From positions 166,471 to 230,470 of the forward strand of contig NZ_JAKEUO010000001.1 of NCBI RefSeq assembly GCF_022397915.1: a stretch of 64,000 nt of DNA. Reading direction: 5' to 3'. Under the pieces are notes generated by a model that searched no databases, was not told the origin of the DNA, and was given only the letters and a program-made list of their open reading frames with translations. The position numbers and the translations under genes were made by a program. Shown here one piece after another: positions 25,284 through 35,278 of the stretch; position 1 is the stretch's first letter, and each line of letters begins with the position of its first letter. This stretch comes from Vibrio sp. Isolate34 (GTDB lineage Bacteria; Pseudomonadota; Gammaproteobacteria; Enterobacterales; Vibrionaceae).

Positions 25284-26204
25284 ATGAAAATGAATAAGTC
25301 CATTCCATTTTATCTTGCTGCTCTATTTTGCTTAACCCCATGGGTAAGCTCCCCTACTGCACTGGTTATCGGCTTTCTGCTTGCGAGCTTAGGCTTGGTG
25401 CCTGAGAACGTAGAGGTTGGCAAATTGACTAAAAAGCTTCTGGCCTACTCAATTGTCGGCTTGGGCTTTGGCATTCAGTTTGAGAAAGCGCTAGCGGTGA
25501 CTGGTGACGGTATTGGTTTGATCATCACCACTATCATCGGCACGCTGGTTATTGGCTGGTTCTTAGCAAAACGCATGGGGCTAGACCGCACCACGGGTTA
25601 TCTTATCTCTTCTGGCACCGCTATTTGTGGTGGTAGCGCCATCGCAGCTGTAGCTCCAGCCATCAAAGCAGAAGATGAACAGATTGGTTTGGCGTTGGCT
25701 ACCGTCTTCGTATTGAACTCAGTGGCGCTGTTCTTATTCCCGATGATTGGCCATGCGCTTGAATTAAGCCAACAGACGTTCGGTACTTGGGCGGCAATCG
25801 CGATTCACGATACCTCTTCGGTTGTGGGTGCAGCATCAGCTTATGGTGAGGAAGCACTGACTACAGCGACAACACTTAAGCTAGCGCGTGCACTTTGGAT
25901 CATCCCAATTGCTTTAGTTAGCGCAATGATCTTCAAGAGCGATCAAAAGAAGATTACCGTTCCCTACTTCATTTTCTTCTACTGTGCGGCTATCGCGGTG
26001 AGTGACTTATTACCACAGTTTGAGATGGTGTATCAGGGGATCTTTGATGTGTCTAAGCGTGCGTTGGTTGTGTGTCTGTTCTTGATTGGTTGCGGCATCT
26101 CTGTAGAGAAACTGAAAGCGGCCGGACCAAAGCCATTGATGTTTGGTATCTCGATGTGGGTGATGATTTCTACAGGTTCGTTAGCTTGGTTAACCCTCAC
26201 TTAA
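25284..26204 (+). CDS. yeiH: YeiH-family putative sulfate exporter
   Basis: This 306-aa protein has about ten transmembrane segments and the family signature [19 protein letters not shown] (about 112-130), followed by the conserved [16 protein letters not shown] (about 173-188). These mark the UPF0324/YeiH family, described as putative sulfate exporters. The substrate is not proven for most members. It is a single gene with a terminator at 26252-26281. Confidence 0.88.
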   Translation: MKMNKSIPFYLAALFCLTPWVSSPTALVIGFLLASLGLVPENVEVGKLTKKLLAYSIVGLGFGIQFEKALAVTGDGIGLIITTIIGTLVIGWFLAKRMGLDRTTGYLISSGTAICGGSAIAAVAPAIKAEDEQIGLALATVFVLNSVALFLFPMIGHALELSQQTFGTWAAIAIHDTSSVVGAASAYGEEALTTATTLKLARALWIIPIALVSAMIFKSDQKKITVPYFIFFYCAAIAVSDLLPQFEMVYQGIFDVSKRALVVCLFLIGCGISVEKLKAAGPKPLMFGISMWVMISTGSLAWLTLT

Positions 26205-26251
26205 TCTACCTAAAACTTAGCCGCTCGTAAAAATAGCGAACAACAAAACAA

Positions 26252-26284
26252 AAAGGCAAAGCTCGTATGGGCTTTGCCTTTATC
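26252..26284 (+). terminator. Terminator of yeiH
   Basis: AAAGGCAAAGC (26252-26262) and GCTTTGCCTTT (26271-26281) form an 11-bp stem with an 8-nt loop. The A-rich left arm could also serve the minus-strand gene that ends at 26311. Confidence 0.82.
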
Positions 26285-26310
26285 GTTTGTCATCTATATT
26301 GACCAAACTA

Positions 26311-26475
26311 CTATTCAAACAGGGGCTTATCACTCTTCTTGCTCTCTCTTTTCATCAAAACCAATACCACAACTAACACAAACGCGGTGAGCTCAGCTAA
26401 CGAGCGTGTCAGCCCTGACGATGTTATCGCTTGGCCTATCTGCAGTAATACCGCAATGATGAGCGCAATTTTCAT
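26311..26475 (-). CDS. Small two-helix membrane protein, 54 aa
   Basis: Translation of the minus strand gives MKIALIIAVLLQIGQAI, then a short loop, then a second hydrophobic segment (AELTAFVLVVVLVLM) and a charged tail (KRESKKSDKPLFE). The start has AAGG about 8 bases upstream. Two membrane helices with a positively charged cytosolic tail look like a genuine small inner-membrane protein. The overlapping plus-strand frame is less convincing. Family unknown. Confidence 0.65.
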   Translation of the reverse strand: MKIALIIAVLLQIGQAITSSGLTRSLAELTAFVLVVVLVLMKRESKKSDKPLFE

Positions 26476-26581
26476 AATAAGACCTTATTCTATAATCCGT
26501 TACTTATATGGCTTATTATGATGGATGGTTATAAAGATAATAAATTCTGTTTTGAACTATCTAATTGCTAAATTAACTAAC

Positions 26582-27460
26582 CTAGTTCAACTGCCCTTCT
26601 AACCACTTAATAAAGGTTCTGACTTTAGGTCGCTTTTCAGTGCCTAATGGACAAATAAGGTCATACCCTTTGTCAGTCTCCATGCTCGGATAAGGCGTGA
26701 TCAGCTCGCCTGTTTCTATGTATTGCTTAACAAAGTGATAGCGCCCCATCGCAACACCGATATTGCACAGAGCACTTTTAACGCCCATATCTCGGTGGCT
26801 TACACAATAAAACTGCTCGAACAGGTTCACATCCAAATTATTGTGCTTAATCCAGCGCTGCCACACGTCGGAGCCTAACGCATGAATAAAGTTAATCCTA
26901 TGAAGCGAATCCAAACCATCATCAAAGATTTTGTGTTCTGCGGCATAACTCGGCGTACAAACCGGAATGTACTTTTCACCAAACAGGCGTTGTCGGTGCA
27001 TGTCTTTAAGATCTTCCGCACCGTAATAGATCGCTATATCAAGGTGGTTTTGGTGAAAGTCTTGTTCCTCTTGCGAGAAGATATTGAGATTAAATTTAGG
27101 GTATCTTTTCTTAAAGTCAGCAAGCCTAGGTAACAGCCAGCTATTAGCAAACGCTGGGCTAGTACCAATGTTGATCTGCCCGTAGAGGTCGGTGTTGGTA
27201 ATATCTTCAATCTCACCAAAAATCGAGCTTAACGACTTAGACAAAGTTCGTTGAAAGCGCTGACCTTCTTCGGTCAACTCAAGCTTGCGTGTGCCTCGTA
27301 CAAACAAGTTAAAGCCAAGCTCACCTTCTAGTACCTTAATGCGATGACTCACCGCTCCTTGTGTTAAATGAAGCTTTTTAGCAGCCAGCGTAAAGCTCAT
27401 TTTCTCTGCTGCGACATTAAAGGTATGAAGATTTCTAAGTAAAGACTGATGGTTTGCCAT
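26582..27460 (-). CDS. LysR-family regulator (GcvA/DsdC-like)
   Basis: I use the ATG at 27460 (MANHQSLLRN); a GTG two codons earlier (27466) is also possible. The protein has an N-terminal helix-turn-helix (about 17-40, SFTLAAKKLHLTQGAVSHRIK) and an effector-binding domain resembling DsdC/GcvA regulators. It is divergent from the NagE-type permease, with about 170 bp between the starts, and probably regulates it. Control of an amino-sugar PTS gene by a LysR protein differs from the NagC control known in E. coli, and the inducer is unknown. Confidence 0.85.
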   Translation of the reverse strand: MANHQSLLRNLHTFNVAAEKMSFTLAAKKLHLTQGAVSHRIKVLEGELGFNLFVRGTRKLELTEEGQRFQRTLSKSLSSIFGEIEDITNTDLYGQINIGTSPAFANSWLLPRLADFKKRYPKFNLNIFSQEEQDFHQNHLDIAIYYGAEDLKDMHRQRLFGEKYIPVCTPSYAAEHKIFDDGLDSLHRINFIHALGSDVWQRWIKHNNLDVNLFEQFYCVSHRDMGVKSALCNIGVAMGRYHFVKQYIETGELITPYPSMETDKGYDLICPLGTEKRPKVRTFIKWLEGQLN

Positions 27461-27472
27461 AAGCACTCATGC

Positions 27473-27487
27473 ATTAAAAATTTTAAT
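27473..27487. promoter_or_regulatory. AT-rich palindrome in LysR/PTS divergent region
   Basis: ATTAAAAATTTTAAT is a 15-bp palindrome just upstream of the LysR gene. A similar AT-rich block lies at about 27603-27626 near the PTS gene. Either could be a LysR site, but AT-rich palindromes are common by chance. Confidence 0.3.
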
Positions 27488-27636
27488 TCATAGTACTACC
27501 CGTTTCGTTTGTTTGCATCAAGAAATAAGTTTCTAATAGCTGCAGTTACTTAAAATACTGCATTGATCAATATTTGGTTGCAAATACTGGTGAGCAGAAA
27601 CATTAAAAAAATTAATTTTAAAATTTAGGGGCACGT

Positions 27637-29100
27637 ATGAATATACTTGGGTATATGCAAAAAGTAGGTAAGGCATTGATGGTTCCCGTAGCCACACTGC
27701 CAGCTGCCGCAATCCTTATGGGTATTGGCTACTGGTTGGATCCTGTTGGATGGGGTTCGGAAAGTATTTTGGCCGCATTCTTGATCAAATCTGGCGGTGC
27801 GATCATCGATAACATGGCCGTTCTCTTTGCAGTCGGGGTCGCATTTGGTTTAAGCCGAGACAAGAACGGTTCTGCTGCGCTATCTGGTTTTGTGATGTTC
27901 CTTGTCGTTACCACACTACTTGCACCGGGCTCTGTGGCTCAGCTAATCGGTGTCGAGTTAAGTGAAGTACCCGCCGCTTTTGACAAAATCAGTAACCAGT
28001 TTGTGGGTATCATCGTTGGTATCATTTCGGCTGAAATCTACAATCGCTTCTCGACCGTTGAGCTGCCTCAAGCTCTCGCATTCTTCAGCGGTAAACGCTT
28101 AGTTCCTATCCTGACTTCGGTTGCGGGTATGGCGCTTTCATTTGCTCTGCTTTATATCTGGCCAGCGGTTTACGACGCACTTATCGTCCTTGGTATCAAG
28201 CTAGAGAGCATGGGCGCAGTGGGTGCCGGTCTGTTTGGTTTCTTCAACCGTTTGTTCCTATCAGTTGGTATGCACCACGCTCTTTACCCTGTGTTCTGGT
28301 TCGACGTTGTCGGTATTAACGACATTCCAAATTTCCTAGGCGGCGCGCAATCTATCGCTAACGGTACGGGCATTCCGGGTAAAACAGGCATGTACCAAGC
28401 GGGCTTCTTCCCTATCATGATGTTTGGCCTACCAGCAGCAGCATTGGCGATGTATCACTGTTCTGATGCGAAAAACAAAAACCAAGTATTCGCAATCATG
28501 CTTGCGGCAGCTATGGCTTCATTCTTCACTGGTATCACAGAGCCACTAGAATTCAGCTTCATGTTCCTAGCACCCGTGTTGTTCCTACTGCACGCAGTAT
28601 TAACAGGTCTATCGCTGTACATTGCAGCAAGCATGGAATGGATGGCAGGCTTCGGATTCTCAGCAGGGTTTGTTGACCTGATGCTGTCTAGCCAAAACCC
28701 ACTAGCGGTTAACTGGTACATGCTACTGGTTCAAGGTGTGGTGTTCTTCGCGCTTTACTACGGTATTTTCCGCTTCGCTATCATCAAGTTCAACCTACGT
28801 ACTCCAGGTCGTGGTGAAGAGATGGAAACAGAAAGCGAGACTGCATCTCCTGAAGCGTTAGTTAACCTAACTAACAACTACATCGAAGCGATTGGCGGTG
28901 CGGACAATATCCTTGAAGTTGATAACTGCATCACTCGCCTACGCCTGACAGTAAAAGACTCATCAATCGCCGACAGTGACAAACTGAAGAAACTAGGGGC
29001 AGCAGGTGTGGTTCCGGTGGGTAAAGGTGGGCTACAGGTTATCATCGGTTTAGGAAAAGTTGATAAGGTCGCAGAACAAATGAAAAAGGCACTCGCTTAA
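27637..29100 (+). CDS. nagE: PTS permease EIICB, N-acetylglucosamine (NagE) type
   Basis: This 487-aa protein has an EIIC membrane domain (about 1-385) closely following NagE, including GITEPLEFSFMFLAP, and a C-terminal EIIB domain (about 405-487). The phosphorylated cysteine Cys431 lies in DNCITRLRL. No EIIA domain is attached, unlike E. coli NagE, so phosphate must come from a separate EIIA such as Crr. It should import and phosphorylate N-acetylglucosamine or a related sugar. Glucose/maltose permeases are relatives, so specificity is not certain. A terminator follows at 29170. Confidence 0.85.
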   Translation: MNILGYMQKVGKALMVPVATLPAAAILMGIGYWLDPVGWGSESILAAFLIKSGGAIIDNMAVLFAVGVAFGLSRDKNGSAALSGFVMFLVVTTLLAPGSVAQLIGVELSEVPAAFDKISNQFVGIIVGIISAEIYNRFSTVELPQALAFFSGKRLVPILTSVAGMALSFALLYIWPAVYDALIVLGIKLESMGAVGAGLFGFFNRLFLSVGMHHALYPVFWFDVVGINDIPNFLGGAQSIANGTGIPGKTGMYQAGFFPIMMFGLPAAALAMYHCSDAKNKNQVFAIMLAAAMASFFTGITEPLEFSFMFLAPVLFLLHAVLTGLSLYIAASMEWMAGFGFSAGFVDLMLSSQNPLAVNWYMLLVQGVVFFALYYGIFRFAIIKFNLRTPGRGEEMETESETASPEALVNLTNNYIEAIGGADNILEVDNCITRLRLTVKDSSIADSDKLKKLGAAGVVPVGKGGLQVIIGLGKVDKVAEQMKKALA

Positions 29101-29169
29101 AACGACACCTTTAATGACAAGATAAAGTACTAAGAATTTGTGATGGCTTCACCACCATCACAACCCCCT

Positions 29170-29216
29170 GAAGCGCAATTACGACTAGTCACCGTGTATT
29201 GCGCTTCGTTTTATTT
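29170..29216 (+). terminator. Terminator of the NagE-type gene
   Basis: GAAGCGCAAT (29170-29179) and ATTGCGCTTC (29198-29207) form a 10-bp stem, followed by GTTTTATTT. It runs into the 3' end of the convergent menE. Confidence 0.8.
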
Positions 29217-30641
29217 AGAACGAACCTCTTGTAACCACTGCGCTAATCCCGCTCTAGATACCTTAATACCCTGTTGGTCTTGCTCTGGCATGCGGTAGTA
29301 CTCAATAGGAAACTTAAATCGCTCTAGGCTTCCTTGTAGCAGCTCTGCAAACCACTCGCTGGTTGGCACTTCATCACAGTCCACAATAGCAACTGGCCTA
29401 AAACCAAATTCGCTGTCTTCAACGGGTACGATAAAGGCTTGCTTAACCTCGGGCAGCTGATTGAGTGCACGCTCAATTTCTTCACAGTGAATGTTCTCAC
29501 CGCCAGAAATAAATTGATTGTCGGCTCTGCCAATAATCGACACTTGCTCGCCATCCCACAAACCAAGATCTTTACTGTCAAACCAACCGTGCTCGTCCAC
29601 CAATGGCGTTAATTGACCTTGATAGTAATAACCGGAAGCGAGGGTATCTCCTCCAATGTAGATGCGTTGGTTTTCAATTTTCAATTGACGATGATTAAGC
29701 ACGAAACCAGCAGTGCTGCTTGCATCAACCGGTTTTGCAGTCACCGTTGAGGCCGCTTCTGTCATGCCGTAGCCAAGCCAAGTCTCGATCCCCATTTGCT
29801 GAGCTTCAAGACCAAGCGCTTCTGGAATATGACTTCCACCTAACAGCACATAAGTTAAAGTAAGTGCTTGCTTACCCTTTAATAACCTATGCAGTTGCGT
29901 AGCGACCAACGAAGCATGGCTACAGCCTTCGATGTCTGATTCAAGCTTACCAGAGCCTATTTTGATGCATCCACCAGCAGCCAGCCAACGATGAATAATT
30001 GCCAACCCTGACACATGGTACATAGGCAAGCTAAGCAGCCAAGTATCCGTAGCTTTAAATTGAAATTCATCCAACAATCCAACGGCAGAACATAGGTGTT
30101 GATCAAGTGTATGAGCCACTGCTTTCGGGTTTCCGGTAGATCCCGAAGTAAATACGATGCTTGCAAGGTTTTGAGGATTGAAACTAGAAGAATCTAAAGT
30201 TGCTATAGGCTTTTCATTACCATCTAGATCATTCAAACAAGGCAAGGAAAGTAGCTGGGTATTGAGGTCTGCAACGTCAGACAGATCTAATCCGCCACTT
30301 TCTAACAACCATAGATAACGTCTATCTGATGGGCTATACAGCGATTCAAGCTTTTGCATTAAACGAGCGGCAGGCTGAGGCATAGTAAACGCACAAACCA
30401 CACCCAAATTAAGCGCCGCAAGATAAACGGGAATAACTTCAGCTTGGTTCTTACCAACAATGGTCAGCACATCGCCTTCTGAAAGGCCCTGAGCAGATAG
30501 CCGTTGTTGGTACTCACTCACTAACGCTGAAACTTGCATCCAAGTATAAATGCAATTATGAGTGACTAACGCTGTTTGATGTGGGTTCTGCTGCGCCCAC
30601 TGTACCCAGAGCGGGTGATGATTAGATTGTGGGCGCATCAT
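29211..30641 (-). CDS. menE: o-Succinylbenzoate-CoA ligase
   Basis: This 476-aa member of the adenylate-forming enzymes has the AMP-binding loop VFTSGSTGNPKAVAHT (about 165-180), LGYGMTEAAS and a C-terminal subdomain with ISGGENIHCEEIE. It activates o-succinylbenzoate with ATP and CoA in menaquinone synthesis. It is the last gene of the men cluster, and the upstream menC ends 53 bp before its start. Confidence 0.92.
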   Translation of the reverse strand: MMRPQSNHHPLWVQWAQQNPHQTALVTHNCIYTWMQVSALVSEYQQRLSAQGLSEGDVLTIVGKNQAEVIPVYLAALNLGVVCAFTMPQPAARLMQKLESLYSPSDRRYLWLLESGGLDLSDVADLNTQLLSLPCLNDLDGNEKPIATLDSSSFNPQNLASIVFTSGSTGNPKAVAHTLDQHLCSAVGLLDEFQFKATDTWLLSLPMYHVSGLAIIHRWLAAGGCIKIGSGKLESDIEGCSHASLVATQLHRLLKGKQALTLTYVLLGGSHIPEALGLEAQQMGIETWLGYGMTEAASTVTAKPVDASSTAGFVLNHRQLKIENQRIYIGGDTLASGYYYQGQLTPLVDEHGWFDSKDLGLWDGEQVSIIGRADNQFISGGENIHCEEIERALNQLPEVKQAFIVPVEDSEFGFRPVAIVDCDEVPTSEWFAELLQGSLERFKFPIEYYRMPEQDQQGIKVSRAGLAQWLQEVRSK

Positions 30642-30693
30642 AAGATAACCAAGTTATAGATTGAAAACTGACTAAGCCAACCGAACAGTCAGC

Positions 30694-31701
30694 TTAAGAA
30701 GACCAAATCAGTTGTTGCTGCTCAAGAGTCGCAACAGGAAGTTGGCAGCCTGGCCATGACACTTCTAGCTGTTGTTGATACAAGCCAATTGTATCAAGCC
30801 CCGGAACTTCATTAGGTAAGTATTGCTGTGCAAATCGCGCAATCTGAGTTAAACCAAAGCTCGACTCGATGCTTGAACTTAAAACGGGCTTAATACCAAG
30901 TTGTTGTGCGCGTTCAATGATTGCCACACAACGCTCTACCGAGCCAATCAAGGTTGGTTTAATCACAACCGCTTTAACACCAGTCAGATCGCTGAGATCA
31001 AACTCAGGGCTTCTTACTGCTTCTTGCAAGGTTTCATCCCACGCAATCGCAACGCCGTGATCGATGGCAAATGCCAAACTGTCTTCTGGTTTTTGGCAAG
31101 GCTCTTCAATAAAACTAATACGCTGACGAAGTGACGGCGAGATGTACTTGATGAATTGCTTCGCTTTTTCTGGTTTCCACGCGCGGTTAGCATCAAGTCT
31201 TAGCGTTAAATCAGGAATCGATTCAAGGAATAAGCTCACCAATATGCCATCACGAATCGCTTCATAAAGGCCAACTTTTACTTTAGCGACTTTCTCACCT
31301 TCCATCTCATTAAGCACAGGAATAAGTTCATCAGGGTCACCGGTACACAAAGGTGCAGCTCGGTAGTTACCTTCCGCGTTGAGTCCGCCTCGCAGCTCCA
31401 TCAATGCCATTGAAAAGCCAAACGCCACTGAGGGATATAACTCATCGAATGAGGTGTGAGGTTTGTTGTGACTCCAAAGCTCTAGCTCGTTTTGCAACTG
31501 AATACCGGCTTGCTCAGCATCTTCTTGGCTAAATCCCGGTAGAGGTGCAACTTCACCAAAACCAGTTTTTCCATCACACTCAAGTTGGATTATGTAGCCA
31601 ACACGCTCGTTCAGCTTATTATCGCGCAGCACCACACCGCTATCCATAGGTAATTGATAACGGTAGAGTTTAGCGTGACGCTGGGAATTCATTGAATTCA
31701 T
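30694..31701 (-). CDS. menC: o-Succinylbenzoate synthase
   Basis: This 335-aa enolase-superfamily enzyme dehydrates SHCHC to o-succinylbenzoate. The catalytic KxK (AKVKVG), metal ligands in LRLDANRAW and IEEPC, and the second-side lysine in VVIKPTL are visible. It is part of the men cluster between menB and menE. Confidence 0.92.
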   Translation of the reverse strand: MNSMNSQRHAKLYRYQLPMDSGVVLRDNKLNERVGYIIQLECDGKTGFGEVAPLPGFSQEDAEQAGIQLQNELELWSHNKPHTSFDELYPSVAFGFSMALMELRGGLNAEGNYRAAPLCTGDPDELIPVLNEMEGEKVAKVKVGLYEAIRDGILVSLFLESIPDLTLRLDANRAWKPEKAKQFIKYISPSLRQRISFIEEPCQKPEDSLAFAIDHGVAIAWDETLQEAVRSPEFDLSDLTGVKAVVIKPTLIGSVERCVAIIERAQQLGIKPVLSSSIESSFGLTQIARFAQQYLPNEVPGLDTIGLYQQQLEVSWPGCQLPVATLEQQQLIWSS

Positions 31702-31774
31702 AAGATTTCCTAAAAAACGGGAACATCAAAAAAAACGAGCCGCTATTTAGCGACTCATTTTGAAGAGGATAAAG

Positions 31775-32641
31775 CTATGGGTTACGCGGGAATTTGTCGA
31801 AATCAGGTCGACGTTTCTCGTTAAACGCATTGCGGCCTTCTTGGCCTTCCTCTGTCATGTAGAACATCATGGTGGCGTTACCCGCCAACTCTTGAAGACC
31901 GGCTTGGCCATCACAGTCAGCATTGAGTGCCGCTTTCAAGCAACGCAGCGCCATTGGGCTGTGTTGAAGCACTTCACGACACCAACGAACCGTTTCTTTT
32001 TCTAGATCAGCAACAGGTACGACTGTGTTTACTAGGCCCATGTCCAATGCTTCCTGAGCATCGTAGAAACGACATAAGAACCAGATTTCACGCGCTTTCT
32101 TTTGGCCAACGATACGAGCCATGTAAGAAGCGCCCCAGCCACCATCGAATGAACCCACTTTAGGACCAGTCTGGCCGAATTGTGCATTTTCAGCAGCAAT
32201 AGTAAGGTCTGCCATCATATGAAGAACATGACCGCCACCCACAGCCCAGCCAGATACCGCTGCGATAACTGGTTTTGGACAAGTACGAATTTGACGTTGG
32301 AAATCAAGTACGTTCAAGTGGTGTGTACCTGAATCATCTTGATAGCCGCCGTAGTCACCACGGATACTTTGGTCACCACCAGAACAGAACGCCTTCTCAC
32401 CAAGACCCGTCAAAATGATTACGCCAACTTTCTCGTCATAACGAGCATCAGCCAGTGCATTGATCATCTCTTTTACGGTTTGTGGACGGAACGCATTGTG
32501 TACTTGAGGACGAGCAATCGTGATTTTCGCAATACCGTCGTCAGACTTGTGGTACTGAATATCTTCAAATTGACTGCTTTCATCGCGCCAGTTAACGGCT
32601 GCGTAAAGTTCTTCTTCTGTGATGCCTACTGTTTTAGCCAT
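31775..32641 (-). CDS. menB: 1,4-Dihydroxy-2-naphthoyl-CoA synthase
   Basis: I start at the ATG at 32641 ([12 protein letters not shown]), which gives 288 aa, close to E. coli MenB at 285. An ORF reading ten codons further upstream is possible but adds nothing conserved. It is a crotonase-fold enzyme with the oxyanion motifs CSGGDQ and VGGGHVLHM and the family stretch [17 protein letters not shown]. It closes the second ring of the menaquinone precursor. Gene order is menH before it and menC after it. Confidence 0.93.
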   Translation of the reverse strand: MAKTVGITEEELYAAVNWRDESSQFEDIQYHKSDDGIAKITIARPQVHNAFRPQTVKEMINALADARYDEKVGVIILTGLGEKAFCSGGDQSIRGDYGGYQDDSGTHHLNVLDFQRQIRTCPKPVIAAVSGWAVGGGHVLHMMADLTIAAENAQFGQTGPKVGSFDGGWGASYMARIVGQKKAREIWFLCRFYDAQEALDMGLVNTVVPVADLEKETVRWCREVLQHSPMALRCLKAALNADCDGQAGLQELAGNATMMFYMTEEGQEGRNAFNEKRRPDFDKFPRNP

Positions 32642-32743
32642 GGTGATTCCCATTGTTCTATTAGAGACCACGACTAACGAATAGTCGTGACGATGTTGCT
32701 CTGCTTTTGATAGTGCTTGATACGAGAGAACCGCTCAGTCAGA

Positions 32744-33544
32744 TTAACGACGACTGGCGATACATTGGATGATCAGGTTGGAAAACAACTCTGGTTGTTC
32801 GAAATGAACATTATGACCAGCGTAATCGACCTGACTATACTCAAAGCCACTATTCTCAGCTAGCTCCATGAATTTACGATCTTTTTCACCACACACATAA
32901 TACAATTGATGCTCATGAGATTTCAATGTGGCACGTAAATCCGGTTGCTTAGCTAACGAAGTAGATAACAACATATTTGCTACGGATACTCCAAGGTTAC
33001 CACTACGCTTTATGACCAAAGTTTGTCTTTGCTCATGATTTAGTGAAGAAAAGACGCTTTGTTGATACCAATCGTCTAAAACATCTTCAATCGACTGCTG
33101 CGCGAAGCGAACGGCCCATTGCGTATCATGGACTAACCTTTGTGCTCTTTCTTCATCACACTCCAAGCCAAAGTTGCCACCTTCGATGATGACTTTCACT
33201 AGGTTAAGTGTTTCAAAGCAAGGGCTTGTTACCCCATACATGGCAAGTCTTCCACCCATCGAATAGCCAATCATCACGATAGGATAATCGGCAGGAAGAT
33301 CGTTGAGAGCCAGCTGAGATGTGATGCACTGAACTATCTTGGTACAGCAATGATCAAAACCTACAGGATCGATAAAGCGACTTTGTCCGTGTCCGGGCAG
33401 ATCTATGCAAAGACGAGGAAAGTCCTCGAGGAAGGGGTGACATGCACTCCAATCATCCCCGCTTCCGAGTAAACCATGTAAAAAAACAAGCAAAGGTTTG
33501 TCAGAAGATTCTTGTACTGCTGGGTAATAATTGGAGTAAAGCAT
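32744..33544 (-). CDS. menH: SHCHC synthase, MenH alpha/beta hydrolase
   Basis: This 266-aa alpha/beta hydrolase has the nucleophile elbow GYSMGG (about 93-98), the oxyanion HGLLGSGDDW near residue 24 and the C-terminal catalytic His in AGHNVHFE. It removes pyruvate from SEPHCHC in menaquinone synthesis. It sits 9 bp after menD. Confidence 0.9.
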   Translation of the reverse strand: MLYSNYYPAVQESSDKPLLVFLHGLLGSGDDWSACHPFLEDFPRLCIDLPGHGQSRFIDPVGFDHCCTKIVQCITSQLALNDLPADYPIVMIGYSMGGRLAMYGVTSPCFETLNLVKVIIEGGNFGLECDEERAQRLVHDTQWAVRFAQQSIEDVLDDWYQQSVFSSLNHEQRQTLVIKRSGNLGVSVANMLLSTSLAKQPDLRATLKSHEHQLYYVCGEKDRKFMELAENSGFEYSQVDYAGHNVHFEQPELFSNLIIQCIASRR

Positions 33545-33553
33545 GTAAAGTCC

Positions 33554-35278
33554 TTAGGCTAATGCCTCGGTGAGCATTGAGCTGAATTGCTTCAGCAAAG
33601 TAGACGCTTGTTCGGGAGGCGTCTTAACTTCTACGAGCAAGGTACCCTGACCTTGTTCGAAATGTTGTTCGATGAGCGTTTGATAGCAATTCAAGGTTTC
33701 TGGCGCCGCATAACCAAGCTGGAATTGCGCAGCAGCATGTTCAAAATTGAAACCGTGAGGCATCTGGTATAGAGATTGTTTTTGTTGCTCAGGAACCGGC
33801 AACAAATCAAAGATTGCCCCGCCATCGTTATTGGTGACCACAATAACCATTGGCGTTGTGTTATGAGTGAGCAGCGCCAGTGAATTGAGGTCATACAACA
33901 AAGAGGTATCACCAATCAGCATCATCAAAGGATTCTGGTTGGCTTTTATCACGCCCGCAGCCGTTGCCACCAAGCCATCAATGCCCGATGCACCTCGGTT
34001 GCTGTACACTTGAGTCGCAGATATTGATGACAACATATCCACCAGCCTTACCATCAAGCTATTTCCCACAAACAGCTCTCTGCCCTTAAGTCTAGACGAC
34101 AAGTCAACGGCAACGCTCAACTCTGTCAGTTGGTCGTTATTGGAGATTTGCGCTAACGCTAACTGCTGAACCGTATTCGCAACTTCCACTAAAGGCGTCG
34201 CCCAACCAGTATGTTCACCCAACAAGCTTGGTAAATGCTGCTCTGATAGCCATTGTTCGATGTTTGCGACGATATGAGTTTGAGGCAGATGGTCTTGATT
34301 AATACGGTGCGAATCTGGTGAAACCACAACGTATTGCAATGAGTTAAACAGAGCCGCTTGCGCCTTTATCCATTGGTTAAGGCGCTTAGAAACGATACGC
34401 TCGCCAAACTGAAGGATAAAATCACATTGGCGAAGCTGCGCTTTGACTGCATCACTTTGCATCCATAAATCATAGTGTTGCCAATCACTGTTAACACCTG
34501 ATTGAGGGTCACAGAAGATAGGCCAGCCAAGAGCAGAAGCAAACTGCTTGGCTTTGGTTGCGGCTTCGTTATCGATAGAGCCAATAATCACCGCCCCTTT
34601 TCGTGCGACATAATCACTCGGCGCAACAGGCTGCACATTCAAATGATTGGCTAGATATGTATTGGAATAAAGGCTTGTTGATGCTCTCCACCCTGCCACA
34701 CTCTTGGTGTAATCCGCATACATATCAGCGCTGCTGGCTGAATAAAGTGGCTCGGGGAACGGGCAGTTGATGTGAATAGCTCCGCCAACACTGTGTTGTT
34801 TCGCAAGTGCGTTATCAACCGATGTCAGAAGCCAATTCAAAGAAACTTGAGTTGTTGGGCTTGGAAGGTTTAGAGCCGTTTCAACATGGGAAGAAAAGAT
34901 ACCCTGCTGCTGAATCGCTTGGTTAGCGCCACAATCGACTAAATCGATAGGTCGATCAGAGGTCAGTAAAATCAGCTTCTCTCGTGTTAAACCAGACTCA
35001 GCGGTCGCTGGCAGAAGGTTAGCCACCGCAGTCCCCGAAGTCACAATAACCGCAACAGGCTTGTTGCTCGCCTTCGCCAAACCTAAAGCAAGAAAGCCAA
35101 GCCCACGCTCATCAAAGTGCGTGTGTAAAGTTAGCTTAGAGTTAGCTTCAGCTTCGAGTGTTAATGGTGTTGAGCGCGAGCCCGGTGCGATGCAAACATG
35201 TTCAACACCGGCGCGTGCAAGCTCTTCAAGTAATGTGTTACACCAAACTCTGTTTAATACAGCTTGGTCGTGATTCAT
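33554..35278 (-). CDS. menD: SEPHCHC synthase, thiamine-diphosphate enzyme
   Basis: This 574-aa enzyme joins 2-oxoglutarate-derived succinic semialdehyde to isochorismate. The N-terminal pyrimidine-binding domain carries CIAPGSRSTPLTLEA and HFDERGLGFLALG. The C-terminal domain carries the ThDP/Mg motif (GDTSLLYDLNSL ... NNDGGAIFDLLP). Its ATG overlaps the menF stop by 4 bp, showing translational coupling. Confidence 0.94.
   Translation of the reverse strand: MNHDQAVLNRVWCNTLLEELARAGVEHVCIAPGSRSTPLTLEAEANSKLTLHTHFDERGLGFLALGLAKASNKPVAVIVTSGTAVANLLPATAESGLTREKLILLTSDRPIDLVDCGANQAIQQQGIFSSHVETALNLPSPTTQVSLNWLLTSVDNALAKQHSVGGAIHINCPFPEPLYSASSADMYADYTKSVAGWRASTSLYSNTYLANHLNVQPVAPSDYVARKGAVIIGSIDNEAATKAKQFASALGWPIFCDPQSGVNSDWQHYDLWMQSDAVKAQLRQCDFILQFGERIVSKRLNQWIKAQAALFNSLQYVVVSPDSHRINQDHLPQTHIVANIEQWLSEQHLPSLLGEHTGWATPLVEVANTVQQLALAQISNNDQLTELSVAVDLSSRLKGRELFVGNSLMVRLVDMLSSISATQVYSNRGASGIDGLVATAAGVIKANQNPLMMLIGDTSLLYDLNSLALLTHNTTPMVIVVTNNDGGAIFDLLPVPEQQKQSLYQMPHGFNFEHAAAQFQLGYAAPETLNCYQTLIEQHFEQGQGTLLVEVKTPPEQASTLLKQFSSMLTEALA

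Noticed and set aside
26339..26521. Plus-strand 60-aa frame after yeiH
   Set aside because: Thr/Asn-rich with no ribosome binding site; the minus strand encodes a credible membrane protein here.
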